Source: Deltaproteobacteria bacterium | GTDB lineage: Bacteria > Myxococcota_A > UBA9160 > UBA4427 | Assembly: GCA_029261855.1 (NCBI GenBank) | Contig: JAJDAN010000031.1 | Span: 171,324-235,323 of the forward strand | Reading direction: 5' to 3' | DNA: 64,000 nt | In this document: positions 45,135 through 57,430 of the stretch, in pieces | Position numbering within the stretch: position 1 is the stretch's first letter | Layout: each line of letters opens with the position of its first letter | Notes under the pieces: model-generated | What the model saw: only the letters and a program-made list of their open reading frames with translations | Database searches by the model: none | Told to the model about the DNA's origin: nothing | Translations under genes and position numbers: made by a program

Positions 45135-48052
45135 CGGGACCCGACCGTGCCCCATCGCTTTCGCTTCCGCCGGGTCGCCGTCAGCGCGACGAGTCCCGCG
45201 ACGCCGAGCACCGTCGCCCGGGGCTCGGGAATCTGGACGGTCATCGCGCGCTGTCTCGTTTCTTGTGGGACGGGGCCCGTACCCGGATGGGGAAAGTCCG
45301 AGATCAGGTTGCCCTCGGCGTCGAGGAAGCCCGTGAGGTCGACGACCTCTCCTTCTTCCATGACCGTCACCGAGCCGTTCCCGAAGCCGTAGGTCTCGGC
45401 GAGGGTGACCGCGTTGCTCCCGTCCGCTGCGGGATGACAGCGATCGCAGGTCTGGGCGGCCTTGCTCACCGTGTGGTGCTGGAAGGGATTCCAGCCGAAA
45501 CCGCGGCGCCCGTCGTGGCTGGTGCGGATGGCATCGTCGTAGACGGGGTCGCCATTCTCGTCGACGTAGCTGAGCAGCAGGCTCATGGAATTGCACAGCG
45601 GCGTGAGCTTGCCGCGCGCGTTCTGGCCGAGGGCGAAGAAGTCGAGCGAGTAGTCGTCGCGCACCGCGGAGAACGCGCCCTGGGTCACGAGACCCGTCGT
45701 CTGGTTCCGCTGGCTGAACGAGTCGTTCTGGGTCACGTGGCAACCGAAGCAGGTCTGACGCCAGGACGTGTGGCAGGCATAGCATTCGAGCGAGTCCGTG
45801 TGGGAAAAGCCTTCTTCGTCGACGCCCATCGCCTCGACCATCGCCTCGTTGTCGCCGCGGTCGAGCAGAGCCTTGACCTGGGGGACGATCCTCTGCACGC
45901 CCGGATTGTTGGCGAGCTGCAGCAGGATGATCCCGCCCGGCCCTTCGGTGAGGCGCTTCAGCTCGAAGCCCTTCGAGTTCTTGAACTTGCCGTCCGCCGG
46001 GTCCGGGCTCACGGCGTCGCGAACACTGCCGTGGCAATCCTCGCAGCGGATCCCGACCTGATAGCGCTCGGACGCATACAGGTTGCCGTCCCCGTGCACG
46101 TCGCCTCCGACGTGACAGTCCATGCACGCGAGACCCGCCGCAAAGTGCAGGTCGGGTGGGGTCTCGTCGACGGCGTTCGTGTCGTCTTCGTCGGAGAAGT
46201 AGTAGTCGGGGTCGTGTCCGTACAGGGTCCGCCCGAGGGTGACGCCGTGTTCCGGCGTCTTGTCGGGCGCGAAGCCGCCCTCGCGGATGCCGCGATAAGC
46301 GAGGCCGATGCGGCCGCCCTGGAAGTGGCAGTGGCCGCACTGCTCGACGGGGATCTGGGTGGTGAGCTGGTGCCGGATCGGATGCCGGACGAGATCGGTG
46401 TCGTAGGTCGGGTCGTCGGACTGCGACAGGCCGTCGTCGGCGTAGACCATGTGACAGGCCGTGCAACCGGAAGAACGGTAGGCGCCGGGTGAATCGTTCT
46501 TCCCGTACGCGTTCAGGTGGCAGGTCGGGCACGACTTCGGAAGGTAGGCGTCGACGACGGTCGGCAGCTCGGACCGGTCCGCGGCCGGGTCCGGCTCGCG
46601 CAACGCGCTCAGCGACGGCACCGCGCCGGCGGGCGCCGTGGCCGCGTCGTAGTCCGGGTCGACGACGTCGACGGCCGCGATGATGGCGTTGCGGTCCTGA
46701 CTGCCCGCCAGGAAGCGCGGCAAGGTGTAGTGCCCGCCGTAGGTCGACATGGTCGACATCGGGACGTTCTGCACGTGCTCGGGGTGACAGCCCGCGGCAC
46801 CGCACGACTGCGCGGCCACACGCAGGTCGCCCGGGTTGATGAAGCGCAGGTAGTCCGGGTCGACGAGGTCGAGCTCGTCCGAAGCGAGGTTCTTGAGGAA
46901 GGCCGGATCGCCGGGCCCCGGCGGGACATGAGACTCGAGGCGCGTGGTCGCGTTCCCGTTGCCTCCGTGGCAGTCCACGCAGCCGAGGTCGACGCCGGGG
47001 TGCGCGTCCTCGATGCCCACCCGCTGGTTGCTCTCGTCCAGGGGGCGATGGCAACCGACACACCCCGCTTCGTCGGACGGGTCGTCGCCGATGTCCGGGT
47101 TGGGGAGGTCCGCCAGCTCTTGCACGGTCAGGGTGAGCCGATGCTGGCGTTCGAGCACCACGCCGTTCAGGTCGGTCAGGCGAACTCGCAGATCGACCTC
47201 GCGGCCCTCGAGCTGAAAGGCGTCGAACTCGTCACTGAAGACGAAGTAGCTGAGCCCGAGGAAGCGCTGGAAACCGTCGGGCTGGGGCGTCAGGGTGACG
47301 CATTCCGGATCGCTCGGCTGGGTGCAGTGCGGCGTGTAGCTCGCGATCAGCGACTCGTCGCTGCCGTCCACGAGATGGACCTCGACGTCGATCCCCACCT
47401 GCTCGGTGACGCAGCGGGCTTCGACGTGGAAGATCAGGTTCGCGCCGCCCTGGGCGAAGGGGATGAGCTGCAGCTTGTCGCAGTTCTGGACGCGGCCGAA
47501 GCCCACCTGGTTGCGGCCGACATAGAGAACCTCGGCCTCGGGACAAGCCAGGGTGGGATGCGACGGCTCGGCCACGCGCTCGCTCGGTTCGGCGACGCAG
47601 CAGGCCGTGTCCGGTTCGCCTGGCCCGGGCACGGGTGGAAGTGTCGGCGAACAGCCGAGCGCCGGGTCGCACACGGGGACGTTGCAGCTGTCCTGCGGCG
47701 CGATCTGGAACAGCAGCACGCGCGAGGTCTCCTCGAAATCTTCGTCGCGCACGACGACGTCGATGGCAAAGTCGCCGACGTCCGCGCCGCCCGGAAGCCA
47801 GCTGAAGACGCCGGAACTCGCACCCAGGCTGGCGCCCGGCGGCAGGCTACTCGCGAAGAACTCGACGGCGGTGCCGTCGGGGTCGCTGGCAGCGATCGCG
47901 AAGTCCACGGGCTCACCCGGGTAGCCGCGGTAGATCCCGAAGCTCGCCACATCCGGGGGCGCCGATGCAACCGGCGACGCAATTCCGGCGACGATCGCGG
48001 ACCACGACACGCAGCACAGCAGCAGCCGGAATGAATGACAGTTCGGGTTCAC
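45131..48052 (-). CDS. Multihaem c-type cytochrome with PEP-CTERM tail
   Basis: A 973-residue exported protein. A signal peptide ends near residue 30. An N-terminal Ig/cadherin-like (He_PIG) region at ~35-120 is followed by ten CxxCH motifs and one CX4CH (CGAAGCH, ~417), starting at ~331 (CVGCH, CVDCH, CPTCH, CTACH, CGHCH and others to ~880). The C-terminus has IPEP, a hydrophobic helix and RRKRKRW, matching PEP-CTERM sorting signals cut by exosortase. It should carry electrons at the cell surface or periplasm. The GTG at 48052 gives a proper signal peptide; a TTG 45 nt upstream is less likely. Confidence 0.85.
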   Translation of the reverse strand: MNPNCHSFRLLLCCVSWSAIVAGIASPVASAPPDVASFGIYRGYPGEPVDFAIAASDPDGTAVEFFASSLPPGASLGASSGVFSWLPGGADVGDFAIDVVVRDEDFEETSRVLLFQIAPQDSCNVPVCDPALGCSPTLPPVPGPGEPDTACCVAEPSERVAEPSHPTLACPEAEVLYVGRNQVGFGRVQNCDKLQLIPFAQGGANLIFHVEARCVTEQVGIDVEVHLVDGSDESLIASYTPHCTQPSDPECVTLTPQPDGFQRFLGLSYFVFSDEFDAFQLEGREVDLRVRLTDLNGVVLERQHRLTLTVQELADLPNPDIGDDPSDEAGCVGCHRPLDESNQRVGIEDAHPGVDLGCVDCHGGNGNATTRLESHVPPGPGDPAFLKNLASDELDLVDPDYLRFINPGDLRVAAQSCGAAGCHPEHVQNVPMSTMSTYGGHYTLPRFLAGSQDRNAIIAAVDVVDPDYDAATAPAGAVPSLSALREPDPAADRSELPTVVDAYLPKSCPTCHLNAYGKNDSPGAYRSSGCTACHMVYADDGLSQSDDPTYDTDLVRHPIRHQLTTQIPVEQCGHCHFQGGRIGLAYRGIREGGFAPDKTPEHGVTLGRTLYGHDPDYYFSDEDDTNAVDETPPDLHFAAGLACMDCHVGGDVHGDGNLYASERYQVGIRCEDCHGSVRDAVSPDPADGKFKNSKGFELKRLTEGPGGIILLQLANNPGVQRIVPQVKALLDRGDNEAMVEAMGVDEEGFSHTDSLECYACHTSWRQTCFGCHVTQNDSFSQRNQTTGLVTQGAFSAVRDDYSLDFFALGQNARGKLTPLCNSMSLLLSYVDENGDPVYDDAIRTSHDGRRGFGWNPFQHHTVSKAAQTCDRCHPAADGSNAVTLAETYGFGNGSVTVMEEGEVVDLTGFLDAEGNLISDFPHPGTGPVPQETRQRAMTVQIPEPRATVLGVAGLVALTATRRKRKRWGTVGSR

Positions 48053-48177
48053 GTTTTCGCTCTCGTCCAGTCTGACAGTGTGCCGCAGCCGTGCCAAGAG
48101 CCGATCCCGGCCATCCCACCGCAGCCGCCGCCTGCGCGCTTCCCCCGGGCAGTCGATCCGTGAGAAGATGCTGCGAC

Positions 48178-51153
48178 ATGACGAGAAAGGCAGGGACGAT
48201 GCAGCGGATGTGCAGCTCGGCGATCGGCTTGACCCTCGTATGCATCGTCGCCCTGGCGACCCCGGCGGCGGCCCAGGACAACTACCAGCTCTTCGAGAGC
48301 GGACCCGTGCGGCCCATCGCGCTGTCCGACGACGGCACGCGGCTCTTCGCGGTCAACACCCCGGACGGCCACCTCGAAATGTTCGACGTCGACGGCGGCG
48401 GCGCCCTCACCCGGGCGGGCAGCGTGCGAGTCGGCATGGAGCCGGTCGCCGTCGCGGTCGAGAGCGCGGACCGCGTCTGGGTCGTCAATCATCTGTCGGA
48501 CAGCGTGAGTATCGTCGACGTCTCGGGCAGCGTGCCGCGCGTGGTGCGGACGCTGCTCGTCGGCGACGAGCCCCGGGACATCGTCTTCGCCGGCACGGGG
48601 TCGCAGCGCGTCTTCATTGCGACCGCACATCGCGGACAGAACCATCCGACCCCGCGCGGAGACTACGCCGTGCCCGGCCAGGGACGCGCCGACGTCTGGG
48701 TCTTCGACCCGGCGAACCTCGGCAGCTCGCTCGGCGGTGACGCCGTGACCCTCGTGACCCTGTTCGGAGATCGCCCCCGAGCGTTGGCAGTGAGCCCCGA
48801 CGGTGCGACGGTCTACGCCGCCGTCTTCCGGTCCGGCAACCGGACGACGGTGCTGTCCGAAGGTCTGCTGTGCGACACCTCCCCCGGCAACCTCGCTTCC
48901 GACACGGTCCAGGGTTCCTGCACCATCAACGGGACGCTCTCACCGGGCGGGAGCCCGCCGCCGCACCGAAACCAGGAAGATCTCGACCGTCCGGAGACGG
49001 GCCTGATCGTCAAGCAGGATCGCGACGGCGGTAGCTCGGGCGAATGGCAGGACGAGCTGGGACGCGACTGGAGCGCGATGGTGCGCTTCGATCTTCCCGA
49101 CGAGGACGTCTTCCAGATCGACGCCGACGCCAACCCGCCCGTCGAGACGGGTCAGCCCTTCACGGGCGTCGGGACGACGCTGTTCAACATGGCGGTCAAT
49201 CCCGTCTCCGGAAAGGTGTACGTCTCGAACACCGACGCCCACAACCACGTGCGCTTCGAAGGGCCGGGCATCGTCGCCGCGGGCGTGAAGCCCGTAGCCG
49301 AGCCGACCACGGTGCAAGGGCATCTCGCCGAGGCTCGCATCACGGTTCTCGACGGAGCGACCGTCACGACGCGCCACCTCAACAAGCACATCCCGTACGC
49401 CACGCTTCCGGCGCCGAACGGTGTCAAGGAAGACAGCCTCTCGATGCCCCTGGGCATGGCGGTGTCCGCGGACGGCGCCACGCTGTACGTCGCAGCATTC
49501 GGATCGAGCAAGATCGGCGTCTTCGCGGTTGCCGACCTCGAAGCTGACAGCTTCGTGCCCGACGCCGCCGACCACATCGAAGTGGGCGGCGGACCTTCGG
49601 GTGTCCTGCTCGCGGGCAGCCGCCTCTACGTGGCGACGCGCTTCGACAACTCGGTTTCGGTCGTGGACGTGGGCACGAAGAACGTCGTCCAGACCCAGGC
49701 GCTCCACTCTCCCGAGCCCGACTCGGTGATCGAGGGTCGCCGCTTCCTGTACGACGCGCGGCTCACCAGCAGCAACGGCGAGGCGTCCTGCGGCAGCTGC
49801 CACATCTTCGGCGACATGGACGATCTGGGCTGGGATCTCGGCAATCCGGACGACGACGAGGTGGACAACGACAACCCGTTCAACCCGCTCGTGCCCGCCG
49901 GAGCGGACCCCCTGCCCCGCGTCTTCCACCCCATGAAGGGGCCGATGACGACCCAGAGTCTGCGCGGCCTCGCCAACATGGGCGCACAGCACTGGCGCGG
50001 CGACCGGCAGGGGGACGAGGACGACGCCTTCAACGCGTTCAACGTGGCATTTCCGGGACTGGTGGGCCGCGGCACCGAGCTGACCCCGGCGCAGATGCAG
50101 GCCTTCACCGATTTCGCCCTGCAGCTGCGCTACCCGCCCAACCCGATCCGCCAGCTCGACAATTCCCTGCGACCGGACGAGCAGAGCGGTGCCAACCTCT
50201 ACACCGGCCCGACGACGGACATCATCTCCGACTGCGAGGGCTGCCACATCCTGAACCCGGCGGCCGGACACTTCGGCGGCGACGGTCGCAGCAACTTCGA
50301 GGGCGAGAGCCAGCACTTCAAGATCCCGCACCTGCGCAACGCCTACCAGAAGATCGGCATGTTCGGGCTCGCCGACCCCGACACCTTCCTCGGCGTCCAG
50401 GGCCCCTTCAATCACACGGGCGACCAGATCCGCGGCTTCGGCTTCCTGCACGACGGCTCGATCGACAACCTTTTCCGCTTCGTGGGCCTGTCGGGCTTCA
50501 GCCTGAACGACACCGAGCAGGACCAGCTCGAAGCCTTCCTGATGGCCTTCGACACCGATCTCGCCCCCGTGGTCGGCCAGCAGGTGACGCTCAGCGCAAC
50601 GAACGGCGGCGTCGCCAACCCGCGCATCCAGCTCCTGATCGACCGAGCGACCAGCGGCTTCGTGTCCCAGGTGCTGGGCGGATCCGTCACCGAGTGCGAG
50701 CTCACCGCGACCGTCGTGGAGGCTGGTGTCGCCAAGAGCTACCTGTTCGGCGCCGGTCTCTTCCAACCTGACGACGGCACGTCCGCGATCTCGGACGCCG
50801 CCCTGCGCGCCAAGGCCGGGACCCCGGGGCAGGAAGTCACGTACACCTGCGTGCCGCCCGGAAGCGGCGAACGCGTCGCCCTCGATCGCGACGCCGACGA
50901 CCTGCACAACGGCGTCGAAACCGGCACCGGCGTCTTCGTCGGCCCGAACGACACGGGCACCAACGCAGCCCTCTTCGACAGCGACGGCGACGGCTTCGGC
51001 GACGGCCTCGAGGTTTCCTTCGGATCCGACCCGAACAACGTCAACTCGGTCCCGAACCTCCAGCTCCCCACCCTCTCCCCCACCGCCCTGGCCCTCCTCG
51101 CAATCGCCGTAGCCAGCCTCGGAACCCTCGGAATCCTCCGCCGCCAAGCCTGA
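48178..51153 (+). CDS. Beta-propeller/di-haem cytochrome protein with IPTL-CTERM-like tail
   Basis: A 991-residue exported protein. A signal peptide (1-~33, ending AAAQ) is followed by a YncE-like beta-propeller (repeats such as SDDGTRLFAVNT, AVSPDGATVYAA, AVSADGATLYVA). The C-terminal half is a di-haem peroxidase-like domain with CGSCH (Cys538) and CEGCH (Cys686). DSDGDGFGDGLE is a calcium-type loop. The end, LPTLSPTALALLAIAVASLG followed by ILRRQ, resembles IPTL-CTERM sorting tails. It is divergent from the multihaem cytochrome gene, 125 nt apart, so they may share regulation and electron flow. An ATG at 48199 is an alternative start. Confidence 0.8.
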   Translation: MTRKAGTMQRMCSSAIGLTLVCIVALATPAAAQDNYQLFESGPVRPIALSDDGTRLFAVNTPDGHLEMFDVDGGGALTRAGSVRVGMEPVAVAVESADRVWVVNHLSDSVSIVDVSGSVPRVVRTLLVGDEPRDIVFAGTGSQRVFIATAHRGQNHPTPRGDYAVPGQGRADVWVFDPANLGSSLGGDAVTLVTLFGDRPRALAVSPDGATVYAAVFRSGNRTTVLSEGLLCDTSPGNLASDTVQGSCTINGTLSPGGSPPPHRNQEDLDRPETGLIVKQDRDGGSSGEWQDELGRDWSAMVRFDLPDEDVFQIDADANPPVETGQPFTGVGTTLFNMAVNPVSGKVYVSNTDAHNHVRFEGPGIVAAGVKPVAEPTTVQGHLAEARITVLDGATVTTRHLNKHIPYATLPAPNGVKEDSLSMPLGMAVSADGATLYVAAFGSSKIGVFAVADLEADSFVPDAADHIEVGGGPSGVLLAGSRLYVATRFDNSVSVVDVGTKNVVQTQALHSPEPDSVIEGRRFLYDARLTSSNGEASCGSCHIFGDMDDLGWDLGNPDDDEVDNDNPFNPLVPAGADPLPRVFHPMKGPMTTQSLRGLANMGAQHWRGDRQGDEDDAFNAFNVAFPGLVGRGTELTPAQMQAFTDFALQLRYPPNPIRQLDNSLRPDEQSGANLYTGPTTDIISDCEGCHILNPAAGHFGGDGRSNFEGESQHFKIPHLRNAYQKIGMFGLADPDTFLGVQGPFNHTGDQIRGFGFLHDGSIDNLFRFVGLSGFSLNDTEQDQLEAFLMAFDTDLAPVVGQQVTLSATNGGVANPRIQLLIDRATSGFVSQVLGGSVTECELTATVVEAGVAKSYLFGAGLFQPDDGTSAISDAALRAKAGTPGQEVTYTCVPPGSGERVALDRDADDLHNGVETGTGVFVGPNDTGTNAALFDSDGDGFGDGLEVSFGSDPNNVNSVPNLQLPTLSPTALALLAIAVASLGTLGILRRQA

Positions 51154-51197
51154 GAACAAGGACCGAGCGCGCCGCCAACCCCGTCACGAGGGGTGGG

Positions 51198-51289
51198 GTG
51201 TGGGTGGGGCCTGTGACGACGTATGGCATGACGAAGACCCGGCAAAGGGAAAACACCACCGCCCAGGGAGGAGCAGGCCCCACCCACAC
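51198..51289. repeat. Perfect 16-bp inverted repeat between convergent genes
   Basis: GTGTGGGTGGGGCCTG (51198-51213) and CAGGCCCCACCCACAC (51274-51289) are perfect inverted copies flanking 60 nt. The symmetry continues imperfectly for ~10 more bases outward. It sits between the propeller cytochrome and lon genes, which converge. It could be a large bidirectional terminator or a small non-autonomous mobile element (MITE-like). Confidence 0.65.
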
Positions 51290-51324
51290 TCCGCCCCCTG
51301 GCAACACCGCCCGTCGCCAAGCAG

Positions 51325-51338
51325 CTAGCGCTGGGGCG

Positions 51339-51342
<4 letters not shown>
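51325..51342. terminator. Hairpin at the lon stop codon
   Basis: CTAGCGC (51325-51331) and GCGCTAG (51336-51342) form a 7-bp stem with a TGGG loop overlapping the lon stop. No T-run follows in either direction, so termination strength is uncertain. Confidence 0.4.
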
Positions 51343-53768
<2,426 letters not shown>

Positions 53769-53953
53769 TTGAAGTGCGTTTCGTCGCGGCGGAGAAGGGA
53801 CTTGAGACGAACGCCCGCGGTGCGCATTCGCTCCGCGCACCGTGCGACGCGCACTCCTCAATCCGCGCTCCGCGATTCGGTGATTCGACGTCACACTCCC
53901 GCATGGGATGCGGAAACCAATGTGCAACATGCAATCGCGCGGTCCGAAGGACT

Positions 53954-54099
53954 GTGCATGGGAGCGACCCGGAGACGACCGATCCCTGTGCATGGGAGCG
54001 ACCCGGAGACGACCGATCCCGGTCCGTGCATGGGAGTGACCCGGAGACGACCGATCCCGAGGTCCGTGCATGGGAGTGACCTGGAGACGACCGATCCCG
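53954..54099. repeat. Four tandem 34-40 bp repeats upstream of lon
   Basis: Four near-identical units begin GTGCATGGGAG and end CGACCGATCCC, starting at 53954, 53988, 54026 and 54066. They differ mainly at one or two C/T positions and in a 1-7 nt linker. The unit is not a known insertion sequence. They lie between the lon start and the upstream lipoprotein gene. Confidence 0.8.
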
Positions 54100-54103
54100 C
54101 CCT

Positions 54104-54122
54104 GCGAATCCGCAGGATTCGC
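54104..54122. terminator. Hairpin after the LpoA-like gene
   Basis: GCGAATCC (54104-54111) and GGATTCGC (54115-54122) form an 8-bp stem with a 3-nt GCA loop, just past the LpoA-like stop on the minus strand. It may end the heat-shock transcript before lon. Confidence 0.5.
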
Positions 54123-54125
54123 CGT

Positions 54126-56162
54126 TCAGTCCAGCGGGACGATCCGGCGACCGCGCACCTTCAACAGGAAGGGTCGCTTCTTTGCATTTCCGTCGGGTCG
54201 CAGGCTGGTGATCCCGGAAGCACCCGGGTAGGCCTGCGTGCGCAGGATCCCTTCGCGCACCGCCTCTCGGCTTTCGAACCCGCGCGCGAGTTGCACGAGA
54301 ACGATGTTGGCCGCGTCGTAGGCCTGGGCGGAAAACGCATCGGGCTCGAGGTCGAATGAAGTGCGGTACGCGCTGACGAAGTCCGCCACGAAAGGAAAGC
54401 GACTGTTGGCATCGAAGAGCACCGAGATGACCGCGCCCGACACGTGTTCCTGGGCGATGTCGATCAGCTCCGGATTGTTCCAGTTTCCGGCGCCGAGCAG
54501 CTGAACACCGGTCAGCTCGTTGAAGGCCAGCTGGGGCAACAAGCCCTTGAGCTGTTCGTAGTCATCGGGAATGAAGAGAGCGTCGAAATCGATCACCGGC
54601 GGCAGCTTCACGCCTTCCGGCCCGATCATGTCCTCGGCGATCTCCCGGGCCAGGGCGGCGTTCTCCGACGGTCTCAGCCGACGTCCCCGGCGCACGAAGT
54701 CCTCGCGTTCCGCCAGGGCGCGGTGCTCGCGCGGGGTCAGCAGTGAGTAGCCGATCATCTCGCGGATCGGATCGCCGAAGTCCGTCGAGTCGGGGTCGTA
54801 GGCGGCGGCGGCCACCATCCAGCCACCCCGCTCGTCGACCATGTGCCAGAAGTGATCCCGCATGCCGCGGCCGTAGCTGTCCTCGGGATACAGGACGGCG
54901 AACCGGCGTGCACCGAGGTTCTGGAAGGCGTGGTCGACCAGGTAGCGGAGCTCGTCTTCCGGCGTGGTCCGCAGTCGGAAGACGTGGGGCCGGTCCAGGG
55001 GAATCGACTCGCGCGTGGTCAAGGTCAGGAGGGGTACGCCCTCTTCTTCAGCGACTCTTGCAGCGGCCTCGCTGCTGCTGGAAACCAGCGGACCGATGAT
55101 GGCGACCACGTCCTCGTGCTGCGCCAGGTCTCGCACGGCTGCCGCGGCCACCAACGGATCGCCGGCGCTGTTGCGCACGACGACGCGGATCTTGATGTCA
55201 TTCTCGGCACCGAAGATGTTGGCCGCCAGCAGCACACCTCGTAGACTGGCTTCCCCGTAGCTCGCGTAGGAACCGGTCAGCGGCAGCACCACACCCAGGG
55301 TGCCCGTGGCACCCGCGCGCGAAGGTTCGGGTTGCGCGGCAACCTCGGCGAAGGTCGGCAGCAGCTGGTCGACGCCGCGCCCCTGCTCGTACAGCTCCAT
55401 GCGCAGCGACAGTTCTTCGAGCAGCTGCCGGTCGGCTTCGTCGAGGGTCAGTGACCCCGCGACGCGCAGGTCGTGACCGGCGTCCTCGTATTCGCCGAGC
55501 TCCATGCTCGCCTGGGCGAGTCGCAGGGCGACGCGCCCCGCCGGCGGACGCCCGTCGAGCAGCTCCCAGGCGCGGCGCAGCTCGGTCAGACTGAGATCGT
55601 CCACCGCGACCACGATCTCGGCGTCCATCAGCTCGACGGCCTCGTCGCTGACACCGGCCGCGACGGCCGCGGTGCGCGCCGCCGCCAGCCACTGCACGCG
55701 TTGGGCGCGGTCTTCGGAAGCCTCCGCGCGCAAGCGGTAGGCGAGGCGCTTGTCCTCGGGCGACAGCTGTCGGATGCGGACGTCGCGGAGGACCTGACGG
55801 GCCATCTCCGCGTCTCCGGCCTGGAGCTGGAGCCTGGCCAACTTCAGTCGCGCGACGTCGCTGCGCGCACCACTCGGGTGGTTGCGCACGAGCCAGCCCA
55901 GCCAGAACACCGCCCGGGCGCGGTCGCCGGAGTCGAGGGCGATCTGCGCCCGTGTGTAGGCCGCTTCTTCGGCAAGCGGGCTCTTGCGATGGGCGCGGAG
56001 GAAGTCCTCGAGGCGCAGCGCAGCTTCTTCCGGGTTGCCCGGCAGGGGCTGGATCGCCTGGTCGTACGCGCGCTGTTCCTCGATCGTGGCCTGGGGTGCG
56101 ACGCAGGCCGCCGCGAAGACGGCGATCCCGAGCAGCAACGCGAACGCGGCGGCGCGCCTCAC
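54126..56162 (-). CDS. LpoA-like penicillin-binding-protein activator lipoprotein
   Basis: A 678-residue lipoprotein (lipobox AAAC, Cys20). The N-terminal ~270 residues are helical TPR-like repeats, and the C-terminal part (from about [24 protein letters not shown]) is a periplasmic binding-protein fold. LpoA in enterobacteria has this two-domain build and activates penicillin-binding protein 1[19 protein letters not shown] and [14 protein letters not shown] are binding-fold motifs. The GTG start overlaps the dnaJ stop (GTGA). Function as a PBP activator here is inferred; an amino-acid-binding role is possible. Confidence 0.72.
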   Translation of the reverse strand: MRRAAAFALLLGIAVFAAACVAPQATIEEQRAYDQAIQPLPGNPEEAALRLEDFLRAHRKSPLAEEAAYTRAQIALDSGDRARAVFWLGWLVRNHPSGARSDVARLKLARLQLQAGDAEMARQVLRDVRIRQLSPEDKRLAYRLRAEASEDRAQRVQWLAAARTAAVAAGVSDEAVELMDAEIVVAVDDLSLTELRRAWELLDGRPPAGRVALRLAQASMELGEYEDAGHDLRVAGSLTLDEADRQLLEELSLRMELYEQGRGVDQLLPTFAEVAAQPEPSRAGATGTLGVVLPLTGSYASYGEASLRGVLLAANIFGAENDIKIRVVVRNSAGDPLVAAAAVRDLAQHEDVVAIIGPLVSSSSEAAARVAEEEGVPLLTLTTRESIPLDRPHVFRLRTTPEDELRYLVDHAFQNLGARRFAVLYPEDSYGRGMRDHFWHMVDERGGWMVAAAAYDPDSTDFGDPIREMIGYSLLTPREHRALAEREDFVRRGRRLRPSENAALAREIAEDMIGPEGVKLPPVIDFDALFIPDDYEQLKGLLPQLAFNELTGVQLLGAGNWNNPELIDIAQEHVSGAVISVLFDANSRFPFVADFVSAYRTSFDLEPDAFSAQAYDAANIVLVQLARGFESREAVREGILRTQAYPGASGITSLRPDGNAKKRPFLLKVRGRRIVPLD

Positions 56163-57310
56163 TCGAACAGATCTCGCAGCTTGTCGAGGAAGCCCTTCGT
56201 GACGGGCGAGATCTCGGTGCCGCTCTCTTCGGCGAACTCTTCGAGCAGCTCGCGCTGGCGGTCGGTCAACCGGGTCGGCACCTCGACGAAGATCCGCACG
56301 TAGATGTCGCCGCGCATGCGTTCGAGCTGTGCAGCGTCCAGGCGCGGCTGCAGCGGCGGAAGTCCCTTGCCCTTCAGTCGCAGGATACGACCGGACTGGG
56401 TGCCTTCCGGGACCTGCACCTCGACGCGACCTTCGAGGCTCGGCGCCTCGATCTCGGCGCCGAGTGCGGCCTGCACGAAGGCGATGGGAACCTCGCAGTG
56501 GAGATCGCGACCGTCGCGCTCGAAGAGCGGGTGCGCGCGCACCGAGATCACGATGTAGAGGTCACCGGGTGGGCCACCGGCGATACCGGCCTCGCCCTCC
56601 CCCACCAGACGCAGCCGGGCGCCGTCGTCGACACCGGCCGGCACCCTCACCGCGATCGTCTGCTGGCCCTCGATCCGGCCGCTCCCGCGGCAGTCGCCGC
56701 AGGGGTCGGAGATCGTCTCGCCCGCGCCACCGCACACGTCGCACGGGCGGTTCACGCGGAAGAAGCCCTGTTGGAAGGCGATCTGTCCCATCCCGCGGCA
56801 GCGCTCACAGGTGACCGGAGACGACCCCTCGGCCGCACCGCTGCCGGAACAGGTCTCGCACGGGCGCATCTTCGGGATCTTGATCGACGCTTCGCTGCCG
56901 ACCAGGACTTCGTCGAGATCGATCTGGAGGTTGTACCTCAGGTCGGCTCCACGCTGAGCCCGGCCCTGACCGCGGGCACGACCGCCAAAGCCGGCGGCGC
57001 CGCCCCCGAAGATGTCACCGAAGAGGTCGTTGAAGAGGTCGGTGAAGCCGCCGAGATCGCCGAAGTCGCCCGGCCCCGGTCCGGCACCGACGCCCTGATG
57101 ACCGAAGCGGTCGTAGCGCGCGCGCTTCTCGGGGTCCGAGAGGACCGCGTAGGCCTCGGAGATCTGCTTGAAGCGATTCTCGGCGTCGGGATCGTCGGGA
57201 TTGCGGTCCGGATGCGACTCGAGGGCCAGCTTTCGGTAGGCCTTCTTGAGCTCGGCTCCGTCGGCGCCCCGATCGACGCCGAGGACCTCGTAATAGTCGC
57301 GCTTGCTCAA
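56159..57310 (-). CDS. dnaJ: Chaperone DnaJ
   Basis: A 383-residue DnaJ. The J domain has HPD at 33-35; a Gly/Phe-rich linker follows ([18 protein letters not shown]); four CxxCxGxG zinc motifs lie at 151-211; the C-terminal substrate domain is complete. The start is TTG at 57310, with GGA upstream. It stimulates DnaK ATPase and delivers substrates. It lies 120 nt after dnaK. Confidence 0.95.
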   Translation of the reverse strand: MSKRDYYEVLGVDRGADGAELKKAYRKLALESHPDRNPDDPDAENRFKQISEAYAVLSDPEKRARYDRFGHQGVGAGPGPGDFGDLGGFTDLFNDLFGDIFGGGAAGFGGRARGQGRAQRGADLRYNLQIDLDEVLVGSEASIKIPKMRPCETCSGSGAAEGSSPVTCERCRGMGQIAFQQGFFRVNRPCDVCGGAGETISDPCGDCRGSGRIEGQQTIAVRVPAGVDDGARLRLVGEGEAGIAGGPPGDLYIVISVRAHPLFERDGRDLHCEVPIAFVQAALGAEIEAPSLEGRVEVQVPEGTQSGRILRLKGKGLPPLQPRLDAAQLERMRGDIYVRIFVEVPTRLTDRQRELLEEFAEESGTEISPVTKGFLDKLRDLFE

Positions 57311-57430
57311 GAGTGGATTCCGTGCGGGCTCAGGGCTTCAGACTGGACGGGGTGGATCGCCGGCAGGCGTGATCTCGGGGCCAACGGTCTTCGGGGGTCC
57401 AGAGGCCCCCGGATTCGGGAGGCAGCGAGA

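Larger units (their letters stand above)
53769..54125. other. lon upstream region (no gene)
   Basis: These 357 bp contain a perfect 8-bp stem (CGGTGCGC, 53818-53825; GCGCACCG, 53835-53842) about 50 nt before the lon start on the minus strand, and the tandem repeat at 53954-54099. No convincing heat-shock sigma promoter is identified. Confidence 0.45.

Noticed and set aside
53954..54099. CRISPR array
   Set aside because: The four units are separated by only 1-7 nt, so there are no spacers.
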